DNA from: Phycisphaerae bacterium
Lineage (GTDB): Bacteria > Planctomycetota > Phycisphaerae > UBA1845
DNA: 9,714 nucleotides
Reading direction: 5' to 3'
Assembly: GCA_029260195.1 (NCBI GenBank)
Contig: JAJDDS010000043.1
Coordinates: 1 to 9,714 of the forward strand
The notes below the pieces were generated by a model, which saw only the letters and a program-made list of their open reading frames with translations, was not told where the DNA came from and made no database searches. The position numbers and the translations under genes are program-made. Each line of letters begins with the position of its first letter. The stretch's first letter is position 1. This document shows positions 1-6,097 of the stretch, piece by piece.

Positions 1-333
1 GATGACAACTGACTGTCGAAACGAGGTTTGCGGTTGCGGCACACGGTAATGCTCGGGCCTTTTCTTTCCGAAGTTGGACATCTTTCTCTTGACCACGCGC
101 GGGTTAATGCGGTTGTCACGAGGCGGCAGCCGGCCTTGGGCGATGTGTTGGATCATCGCAGCACAGAAGATCGGCAAACGAGAAGCCGGCGCCGCACGCA
201 TCAACGGGGCGGTCTCGCGAAGCACCCGAACCGCATGGATGAAGCTCAGGCGACGCGGATCGATGTCCACCGAAACGGCAGCTTGGTGCATCAAGAAACG
301 GACGGCGTTGTAGGCCAGCAGGATCCCGCGGAC
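1..333 (-). mobile_element. 5'-truncated IS4-family insertion sequence remnant (transposase C-terminus)
   Basis: Residues 196-306 of the minus-strand frame match the end of the IS4-type transposases that I know: a helical 'LLLAYNAVRxLMHxAA' stretch, 'DPRRLSFxHAxRVLR', and the basic tail 'NPRVVKRKMSNF..KRPEH' followed by a Pro/Gln-rich end. In this family the last catalytic Glu (YREK motif) lies upstream of this part, so the remnant has no catalytic residues and cannot transpose. The left boundary is uncertain by a few codons, because 'VRGI' fits both the propeller and the transposase. The outer terminal inverted repeat would lie beyond position 1. Assignment to family is from memory of the pattern, not from a search. 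Confidence 0.72.
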
Positions 334-918
334 CTGCGACGTCTCAAGAACCGTCTCCGCATCGGTTCCGTCTAGATTCGCACGTCTAATCAGCGATGCT
401 TCCGTCTCTGAAGAAGGCTCTGCCCAGTACGCCTTCCCGGCGTTGAGATCGAGTGCGATGGCGTTCGGTGTCGTCGCATTGACGAGGACTTCGACGCCGG
501 AACCGTCGAGGTTCGCCCGCTTCACGCAACCGCAGAGGGGGAAGCAGTCGCTCGGATCAGTGAAATACGTTTTTCCGGCGATCGGATCAAGGGCAACGCC
601 GCCAAAGTTGAATCCGGTCATTGGCACGACTTCTTCCACGTTCGAGCGGTCCAATTTAGCTCGCTGGATTCTGCCAACAGATTTCGAATCGTCGACTGAC
701 GTCCAGTAGATCGCGGCAGCCGTTGGGTCGAGTGCAATCGCCCACGGGAGGTTGGTGTCTTTAGGTCCGACGATTTCCTTGATCGCCGTCCCATCGAGGT
801 TTGCCCGCAGGATTGTGCCTTGACTATGCTCCACCCAGTAGATCTTCTGTCCCGCCGCCACGGAAATCACGGCAATAAGGCAGATGGGAACGACTGCGAT
901 CTTCGTGATGTGGTTCAT
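1..918 (-). CDS. Secreted YWTD-repeat propeller protein fused in frame to an IS4-type transposase C-terminus (3' partial)
   Basis: This frame stays open from ATG at 918 to the left edge, giving 306 visible residues and no stop. Residues 1-23 are a signal peptide (KIAVVPICLIAVISVAAG). Residues 26-199 hold four LDL-receptor-type YWTD propeller units: IYWVEHS (26), IYWTSVDD (70), TYFTDPSD (117) and AYWAEPSS (163). Each is followed by a 'RANLDG'-like strand and then an 'IALD'-like strand. A six-bladed propeller needs about six units, so the fold is cut short. From about residue 196 the sequence turns into the C-terminus of an IS4-type DDE transposase: GILLAYNAVRFLMHQAA, DPRRLSFIHAVRVLRE, then NPRVVKRKMSNFGKKRPEH. 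No frameshift marks the switch. The real stop is probably just beyond position 1. The likely status is a propeller gene broken by a mobile element; a functional fusion is less likely. No clear Shine-Dalgarno site precedes the ATG. The propeller was probably extracytoplasmic, with unknown ligand. Confidence 0.8.
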   Translation of the reverse strand, partial: MNHITKIAVVPICLIAVISVAAGQKIYWVEHSQGTILRANLDGTAIKEIVGPKDTNLPWAIALDPTAAAIYWTSVDDSKSVGRIQRAKLDRSNVEEVVPMTGFNFGGVALDPIAGKTYFTDPSDCFPLCGCVKRANLDGSGVEVLVNATTPNAIALDLNAGKAYWAEPSSETEASLIRRANLDGTDAETVLETSQVRGILLAYNAVRFLMHQAAVSVDIDPRRLSFIHAVRVLRETAPLMRAAPASRLPIFCAAMIQHIAQGRLPPRDNRINPRVVKRKMSNFGKKRPEHYRVPQPQTSFRQSVVI

Positions 919-926
919 GCGATTTG

Positions 927-1003
927 ACTCGACGGCCGCGATTTCGCATTCAACTGGACTTGAAGCACCAGTCTACTCGGCCGCGCAACGCGATTCAACC
1001 TGG
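927..1003. repeat. Imperfect direct repeat upstream of the YWTD gene
   Basis: Two copies of a roughly 30-nt segment lie at 927-957 and 975-1003, 48 nt apart from start to start. Both begin ACTCG, contain GGCCGCG or CGGCCGCG, and end ATTCAA(C)CTGG; the middle 6-7 nt differ. They sit in the 178-bp gap between the TPR gene and the YWTD gene, with the proximal copy ending 8 nt before the ATG at 918. They could be a duplicated operator or a local duplication. Apart from these copies I see no terminator or promoter in 919-1096 that I would defend. A weak stem (CGTGGA/TTCACG with one G-U pair) follows the TPR stop codon directly but has no T-run. Confidence 0.5.
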
Positions 1004-1096
1004 AACCAAGAACCGGGTTGGCGTCGATGCGGAGATAGCTGGGGAGAGGCTGTGCCAAAGGTTGTGTCTCGTCACTGTCGCCGTGAACGGTCCACG

Positions 1097-2794
1097 CTAT
1101 GGCGCTCGCGAGCCGGGTTGAACGCTTGGAAGGTGAAAGGGCTTGTTGGACTCGTACAGGGCGAGTCGCGCCGCGATTTCGGCGGTGAGGGGCTGGTGGG
1201 TCCCGCTGGATCGAGCGAGTTGGAGCGCTTCTCTTGCGGTGGCGACGGCCTCCTCGAATCGGCCGGCGGCGGCGTAGGCGGCAGCAAGCGTGTCGAGTGC
1301 TTGGGGAACGGTGCGGTTCGTGGATCGGCAGACCGATTCAGCCAGCGCGACAGACTCTGCCGGGCGACGTTCGCCATCGTCCGGAGCCGTGGCCAGCATC
1401 CATGCCAGTCGATTGGCGAGAGTGAGGTCGGTCGGCAGGTGCTCGACGCCCAATCGCAGCACACGACCCGTCCCGGCGTAGTCCCTTTGATTTGTCAGCA
1501 CCGTAGCGAGCCGTTTGTACGGTCGCGGATCGTCCGGGCGAAGGCGCATCGCGGCGCGCAGATGATCGGCGGCGCTGCGCTCGGCGGTGACGTTGCGCCC
1601 ACCCGTCGCTTGCGCACCGGGCTCGGCATCCGTTCTTCGTCCCTCCGTCCCTTGGCGTCCCTTCACAAGATCAATCCCAAGCCCAAGATGCGCATCAAAG
1701 TGACTCGGATTTGTGACAAGCGCCGCGTTGAAGTGATCGATCGCTTCTGTGTATTCCGACCGACGATGCGCGATGAGGCCAAGTGTGTAATGTGCTTGCG
1801 CGTAGCCGGGTTGTAGTTCGAGGGCTTGGCGGAGGAGGGACTCGGCGCGGTCCAAGTCACCGGCCATGACCAGCGCGGTCCCCAGGTGCGTGTGCGTCTC
1901 AGCCAGGCCTGCGTTGAGGCGGAGCGACTCTTCGAGCAGTGGAAGCGCCTCGTTCACGGCCCCGGCTTGGAGTCGATCGATACCGCGGTGCAGGGCTTCG
2001 ATCGCACCGGTCGCGAGGTTATCGAGTTCCATAGCGAGGGGATCATCGATCGGTGGTTCAACGTCGCGCTGCGCTTCAGCCAGCCGGAAGTGCTCAGCGG
2101 CTTCGTCCACTTTTCCCCGAGCGCGGAGTGCCAGCGCCAGCGCATATCGGGCACGTCCGTAATTCGGCGCCAGAGTCAGTGCTCGTCGCAACTGCGCTTC
2201 GCAGTCGTCCAACCGATTGAGTTTCAGCAGTGCGACGCCAGCCCCCCGGTGCGCTTGCGGCGAGGTGGGTTTGATTTGGATCACGCGTTCGTAGTCGGCC
2301 AGCGCGTCTTCGTAGTGACTACGGGCGAGATGGGCCTCCGCTCGTTGCGATAGCGTCGGCGCGTCGTCGTTCTGAGTTCGTAATATGACGTCAAACTGCT
2401 CGACAGCGTCGTTGGGTTGGCCGTTCTTGCGTAGGATTACGCCGAGGTAGTAGCGCCAGCGCGTTTCGTCAGGTGCGAGGTCAACCGCGCGCTCGTAGCA
2501 AGGCTGGGCGTGGTGGTGGATACCGTATGTGTGGTAAAGCATGCCCAGGCGCCCCACTGCTGCCGCGTCGGACGGGTTGGACTCGACGTCGCCGATGGCG
2601 GCGGATAGCTGCCGGCGGACGGTGGGTTCGAGCGTGTCCAGTGGGAAGTTGCCCAGCGGGAGTGTTGTCGGTTGATTGTCCGGGGCATCGGGCGGACGCG
2701 TTGTCGAGCGCTTAGCGTCACAGGATGCGAGCAGCAGCGCGCAGCCGAGAAACCAGCGCGTTCGTCGCGCAGGATGGCACCTCGCACCGATCAC
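1097..2794 (-). CDS. Tetratricopeptide repeat lipoprotein
   Basis: The protein has 565 residues. The GTG start at 2794 overlaps the stop of the FG-GAP gene by four bases (GTGA), which indicates translational coupling. The N-terminus is Arg-rich, then WFLGCALLLASC gives a good lipobox with Cys25 as the expected lipidated residue. A Pro/Thr-rich spacer follows. TPR helices run from about 75 to 240 and 265 to 375, with signature pieces such as YEDALADYERVIQIKP (161), AHRGAGVALLKLNRLDDCEA (181), AGDLDRAESLLRQALELQP (311) and YTEAIDHFNAALVTNP (348). Residues 378-407 are a Gly/Arg/Thr-rich insert between the helices of one repeat. The C-terminal block (LAWMLATAP at 463, then ALDTLAAAYAAAGRFEEAVA at 499 and AARLALY at 541) is a closing module common in large bacterial TPR proteins. 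It is probably an envelope-anchored scaffold for the three proteins encoded before it. The partner is not shown by the sequence. Confidence 0.88.
   Translation of the reverse strand: MIGARCHPARRTRWFLGCALLLASCDAKRSTTRPPDAPDNQPTTLPLGNFPLDTLEPTVRRQLSAAIGDVESNPSDAAAVGRLGMLYHTYGIHHHAQPCYERAVDLAPDETRWRYYLGVILRKNGQPNDAVEQFDVILRTQNDDAPTLSQRAEAHLARSHYEDALADYERVIQIKPTSPQAHRGAGVALLKLNRLDDCEAQLRRALTLAPNYGRARYALALALRARGKVDEAAEHFRLAEAQRDVEPPIDDPLAMELDNLATGAIEALHRGIDRLQAGAVNEALPLLEESLRLNAGLAETHTHLGTALVMAGDLDRAESLLRQALELQPGYAQAHYTLGLIAHRRSEYTEAIDHFNAALVTNPSHFDAHLGLGIDLVKGRQGTEGRRTDAEPGAQATGGRNVTAERSAADHLRAAMRLRPDDPRPYKRLATVLTNQRDYAGTGRVLRLGVEHLPTDLTLANRLAWMLATAPDDGERRPAESVALAESVCRSTNRTVPQALDTLAAAYAAAGRFEEAVATAREALQLARSSGTHQPLTAEIAARLALYESNKPFHLPSVQPGSRAP
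1638..1662. repeat. Three CGTCCCT units inside the TPR gene
   Basis: CGTCCCT occurs at 1638-1644, 1646-1652 and 1656-1662 on the plus strand (AGGGACG in the coding strand). The units encode the start of the Gly/Arg-rich insert at residues 378-407 of the TPR lipoprotein. A short near-tandem repeat at the edge of an insert that interrupts a TPR suggests growth by slipped-strand copying. The unit spacing is 8 and 10 nt, so the units do not all keep the same frame. Confidence 0.55.
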
Positions 2795-4572
2795 GAGTCA
2801 CCGTTTCCGTGCCCTTCGATCAGCGCTGTCTCCTTGTTGATCGAGAGGTTTTGAAATGTCTCGGTAAGTCCGTTGGGCCATTGGACGGTAACCGTTTGGT
2901 CTTTGCGATCGTCGGCGAGTCCGAAGTAGACACGCAGGTCGTTGGCGCCGCAATAGCTGCCGTCGGCGTGAACGCGGCGTCGCAATGTCGGCGCGTCGTC
3001 GCGTTCGAGGCGAACGATCGCGCCGATGGCGCTGCGGTTGCTCTCGGTGCCGATGAGCTTCAGGGACAGCCACGCATTCTTGTGCCCCACATCGTTTCGC
3101 AGCAGACACAGGGGGCCGTTGCTGTTCGAAATCAGCACGTCGATATCTCCATCGTTGTCCACATCGCCGAAGGCTGCCCCGCGCGAAACCTCGGGCGTGG
3201 TCAGGCTCGGACCCGCCTGGGCGGATCGGTCTTCGAACGCGAACGCGGGAGGGCCGGAGTTGATGAACAACTGGTTCGGGAACGGGTAGGGATAGTCGAG
3301 ATGGGCGTACGCTTCGGCGATCTTGACGGCTCCGTTGGCCACCAACAGATCGAGGTAGGTGTCGCCGTTGAAATCGAACCACTGGACGCCGAAGGCGGTG
3401 AAGGGGCGACTGGCGCCGCCGAGCGCGTGCTCATCGGTTCGATCCTCGAAGACACCGCGTCCGTTGTTGACCAGCAGCGTGTTGTGTTCGCCGACCAGGT
3501 GTGCGAGGAAGATGTCCCAATCCCCGTCGAGATCGAAATCGCCGGCTGTGACGCCCATGCCAGCCTCGGGTACCCCTTCGCCGTTGTAGGCGGCGCCGGA
3601 CATGAGCGCGTTGTTCTCAAACGTCCCGTCGTGCCCGTTGATCCAGAGGTGGTTGGCGTTCCCGTCGTTGGCCACGTGGATGTCCGGCCAATCGTCTCCG
3701 TCGAAGTCGGCGCAAACCACGCCGAGACCGCTGCCGTACGCCCCTTGGATTCCGGCGGATTGCGTGACGTCGGAGAACGTGGCGTCGCCGTTGTTGCGAT
3801 ACAGATGATCGGGAACGGCGTCGAACGATTGCGGTCCGCAATAGTCGCGCCGGCTTGAGCGACTATGGCAAACCTTGTGATTGGCCATCGTGAAGTTGAC
3901 GTAGCTGACGACGAACAGATCGAGCAGGCTGTCTTTGTCGTAGTCGACGAAGGCGGCGCTGGTGCTCCATGTTCCGGAATCCGGCAACGCCGTCGCGGTG
4001 ACGTCGGTGAACGTGCCGTCGCCATCGTTGCGGTATAGTACGTTCGGGCCGAAGTTGGTGACGAGAAGATCGAGGTCGCCGTCGTTGTCGTAGTCGCCGA
4101 TGGTCGCGCCCATACCGTATCCGGTATCGCCGACGCCCGCGTGCTCTGTCACGTCAACGAAACGCGGCGACACCGTTCCGACGCCTGAATCAGACAGGTC
4201 GTTGCGGAATAGCCTGTTCGCGCCGCTGCCCGCCGATCGCGGCGCCGCCGGATCGAGTGCGTGAGCCTGCACGGCATAGACGTCGAGATCACCGTCGTTG
4301 TCGTAGTCGAACAAAGCGCAACCGGAGGCTGCGATCTCGGGGAAGAAGTACTCGCCCGAACTGCCTGTGGTGTGGACGAAGTCGAGTCCCGCCGGGCGCG
4401 CGATGTCGACCAGCCAAGGATCCTCGGGCGTCGATTTCGTGATCGCCTCGGCGGTGTCGACGGACGCCGGTGCATCGCGGCGGCATCCATGCAGTGCTCC
4501 AACGACGACCAATCCCGAACAGACTAGTGCAGCACCGCGGTTATGATTATTGGGGACCGGTGACGGCTTCAT
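2791..4572 (-). CDS. CRTAC1-type FG-GAP/VCBS repeat lipoprotein with ASPIC/UnbV domain
   Basis: I chose the ATG at 4572 (593 residues). It gives an export signal (ALVCSGLVVVGALHGC, Cys30) and a 26-nt overlap with the peroxidase gene. The frame is open for 58 more codons upstream, but that part only reads the Asp-rich tail of the neighbour in another frame. The lipobox LHGC has an unusual His. Seven Asp-rich calcium loops of FG-GAP/VCBS blades are visible near residues 89, 160, 210, 289, 345, 400 and 470 (for example DYDNDGDLD and DVDNDGDID). They are usually followed by 'LYRNDGDGTFTDVT'-like strands, as in a seven-bladed propeller. Residues 511-575 match ASPIC/UnbV, with GANDLRVYFGL (542) and VQWPNG (563). 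Cys541 sits where a Leu is more usual. The family is extracytoplasmic and calcium-binding, and its biochemical role in bacteria is poorly defined. Here it could be the client or the structural partner of the cytochromes. Confidence 0.9.
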   Translation of the reverse strand: MKPSPVPNNHNRGAALVCSGLVVVGALHGCRRDAPASVDTAEAITKSTPEDPWLVDIARPAGLDFVHTTGSSGEYFFPEIAASGCALFDYDNDGDLDVYAVQAHALDPAAPRSAGSGANRLFRNDLSDSGVGTVSPRFVDVTEHAGVGDTGYGMGATIGDYDNDGDLDLLVTNFGPNVLYRNDGDGTFTDVTATALPDSGTWSTSAAFVDYDKDSLLDLFVVSYVNFTMANHKVCHSRSSRRDYCGPQSFDAVPDHLYRNNGDATFSDVTQSAGIQGAYGSGLGVVCADFDGDDWPDIHVANDGNANHLWINGHDGTFENNALMSGAAYNGEGVPEAGMGVTAGDFDLDGDWDIFLAHLVGEHNTLLVNNGRGVFEDRTDEHALGGASRPFTAFGVQWFDFNGDTYLDLLVANGAVKIAEAYAHLDYPYPFPNQLFINSGPPAFAFEDRSAQAGPSLTTPEVSRGAAFGDVDNDGDIDVLISNSNGPLCLLRNDVGHKNAWLSLKLIGTESNRSAIGAIVRLERDDAPTLRRRVHADGSYCGANDLRVYFGLADDRKDQTVTVQWPNGLTETFQNLSINKETALIEGHGNGDS

Positions 4573-6064
4573 AAAACGACGTGTAGTCATCAAGGCCAAC
4601 ACTTTCGTCACCATCGCGGTCGAAAGAGACGCACGGACCACCGGCAATGTTCGCGTCGCCCGCATGACACGACTGGAACAACCCGAAGTCAGCCAAGTCG
4701 GCGTCAACGTCGTCATCGAAATCTCCGTACTCGTCGCACTCAGCATCGTAGCGGCTGGTCTGGTCGTCGTTCGGCGGGCAAAGGCTACTGGGTAAGTCAG
4801 CCGGCGCGAAGCGCGCCATGTTAGGATCGTGCAGGGCGTTCGCTACGAAGGCGGTGAGGTCGAGGATCTCCTGTTCGGTGAGGTTGAGTGGTGCGAACAG
4901 TGTCGAGAGCGTTGGGATGGGCTGCTGGGGGATGCCGTCGTTCTTGTAGCGGATGACGTCTTCGACAGTTTGCGCCGACCCGCCGTGGAAGAACGGTCCG
5001 GCCCCCGCCAGGTTGCGAACGGTCATGGCTCGGAACTTGTGCATGTCGCCCGGGTCTTTCGTGACGACGTATCGGCCTAGATCGGGTTCATCCGGCGGGC
5101 GGGCGGGATGCTCAGCCACCCCGAGTGCGTAGTAGGCCGTCGATCCCAGCGCGGGCCCGCTGTGGCACGCGATGCACTTGGCGGCGCCGAAGAACAACTC
5201 CGCGCCGTTGAGTTCCTCAAAGCTAAGCGCTAGGTTGTCAATGGCGAGGAATGAATCCCATCGCGACTGATTGCTAACTACCGTGCGCTCGTAGGCGCCA
5301 ATCGCGCGGAAGATCGTGAACAGGTCGATGAGGATGTGGGGGGGCTCGCCGGCCAGCTCGGGGAACGCCTTCTCGAACAGTGGAACGTATTCCGCGATCT
5401 GCTCGAGCGTCGCGTCGGCCATACGGTGGATCTCGAACGCCATGCGCGCCTGCCGCTCGACGGGAGGTGTCTCTTCGGGCGCGGCGCGAGAAGCCGATCC
5501 GTTCCAATGCAACTCGTCGAAGTAAGGCACCATGTTGATCGAGGACGAGATGATCGCCGGGTTGTCCACGCCATCGTTGATGGCGATTGGCGTGATGGCC
5601 TCCTCGTGCGCAAGCATGGACGGAATCGGCGCGCGGTGGGCGTTGCCCGTGCCGTCGAGGAAGCCGCGACCGCCGACGCCGATGGATTGCGTCACGCCCG
5701 CGCGGAACGCCGCCTCGGCAAGATGGCAGGTCGCGCACGACGCGGTGTGGCGCGTTTCGGGGAACGCCGACGCAGCCGAGAACGCCGGGTCGTGGAAGAG
5801 CAGCTTGCCGAGCTCGACCTTAGGATCGGTGATGGCGTAGAGTGGATCGATCTCGCCGCCCGGAAGGAGCGGCTGGGGCAAATCGTGAACGTCGGTCGGT
5901 ATCCGCAGCGTCTCAATCCCGCCGACGACCGAGTCGATGAACGCGCGGACTTCAATCGCGCGCTGTTCGAGATCGTCGCCCGCGAGCGCGGGCGACATCG
6001 ACCCGATTCCGTACAACAGGAAGAGAATTCGCGTCGAAGTCAATGAGGTCCACTCAATCGTCAA
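4547..6064 (-). CDS. Di-heme MauG/cytochrome c peroxidase-like protein with dockerin-like tail
   Basis: The protein has 505 residues. The TTG start at 6064 is the first possible one after the in-frame upstream stop. The Met at residue 23 would remove the signal peptide (TRILFLLYGIGSMSPALA, cleavage near 28). Two c-heme motifs are present, CATCH at 110 and CIACH at 297, with the spacing usual for this family. Other family marks are GKLLFHDPAFS (86), FRAMTVRNLAGAGPFFHGG (344), which resembles the usual 'FKxPxLRN..PYxHxG', and LTEQEILDLTAFV (395). Met341 and Met347 are candidate axial ligands. Residues 448-504 form a dockerin-like module: two EF-hand-type loops (Asp448/450/452/454/456/459 and Asp482/484/486/493) separated by a Cys466-Cys478 linker. 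Homologues reduce peroxide or oxidise protein partners in the periplasm. The segment between the hemes (residues 141-240) is divergent, so peroxidase versus protein-modifying activity cannot be decided. Confidence 0.88.
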   Translation of the reverse strand: MTIEWTSLTSTRILFLLYGIGSMSPALAGDDLEQRAIEVRAFIDSVVGGIETLRIPTDVHDLPQPLLPGGEIDPLYAITDPKVELGKLLFHDPAFSAASAFPETRHTASCATCHLAEAAFRAGVTQSIGVGGRGFLDGTGNAHRAPIPSMLAHEEAITPIAINDGVDNPAIISSSINMVPYFDELHWNGSASRAAPEETPPVERQARMAFEIHRMADATLEQIAEYVPLFEKAFPELAGEPPHILIDLFTIFRAIGAYERTVVSNQSRWDSFLAIDNLALSFEELNGAELFFGAAKCIACHSGPALGSTAYYALGVAEHPARPPDEPDLGRYVVTKDPGDMHKFRAMTVRNLAGAGPFFHGGSAQTVEDVIRYKNDGIPQQPIPTLSTLFAPLNLTEQEILDLTAFVANALHDPNMARFAPADLPSSLCPPNDDQTSRYDAECDEYGDFDDDVDADLADFGLFQSCHAGDANIAGGPCVSFDRDGDESVGLDDYTSFYEAVTGPQ

Positions 6065-6066
6065 TA

Positions 6067-6084
6067 CCGACGGGCTTGCGTCGG
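6067..6084 (-). other. Hairpin directly upstream of the TTG start of the peroxidase-like gene
   Basis: In the mRNA sense, CCGACG pairs perfectly with CGTCGG around a 6-nt loop (CAAGCC). The stem ends two bases before the TTG at 6064 and fills much of the 33-nt gap between the two cytochrome genes. No T-run follows, so it does not look like an intrinsic terminator. It could limit initiation at the TTG or mark an RNA processing site. No Shine-Dalgarno sequence is seen in the gap. Confidence 0.5.
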
Positions 6085-6097
6085 TGGAAGTTCGTCG

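Noticed and set aside
28..709. Plus-strand frames at 28-375 and 443-709
   Set aside because: The minus strand here reads an unbroken frame with YWTD and transposase motifs. The plus frames are its shadows.
884..1816. A 310-codon plus-strand frame, and similar long plus frames at 1826-2353, 5336-6046, 6308-7024 and 7262-8068
   Set aside because: All lie opposite well-supported minus-strand genes and show no recognisable domain or good ribosome site.
2725..3858. A 377-codon open frame on the plus strand, opposite the FG-GAP gene
   Set aside because: It is the antisense shadow of the Asp/Asn-rich FG-GAP codons in high-GC DNA. The minus strand shows clear domains, lipobox and coupling, while the plus translation is Val/Gly/Glu-rich without any motif.
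4573..4746. A 58-codon N-terminal extension of the FG-GAP gene
   Set aside because: It overlaps the dockerin-like tail of the di-heme gene in another frame. It gives no signal peptide at its own N-terminus, and starting at 4572 leaves the export signal at the N-terminus.
4946..5738. Extra heme motif in the di-heme protein from SCHAGD near its C-terminus
   Set aside because: It is Cys-His without the CxxCH spacing. The Cys belongs to the linker pair of the dockerin-like module.
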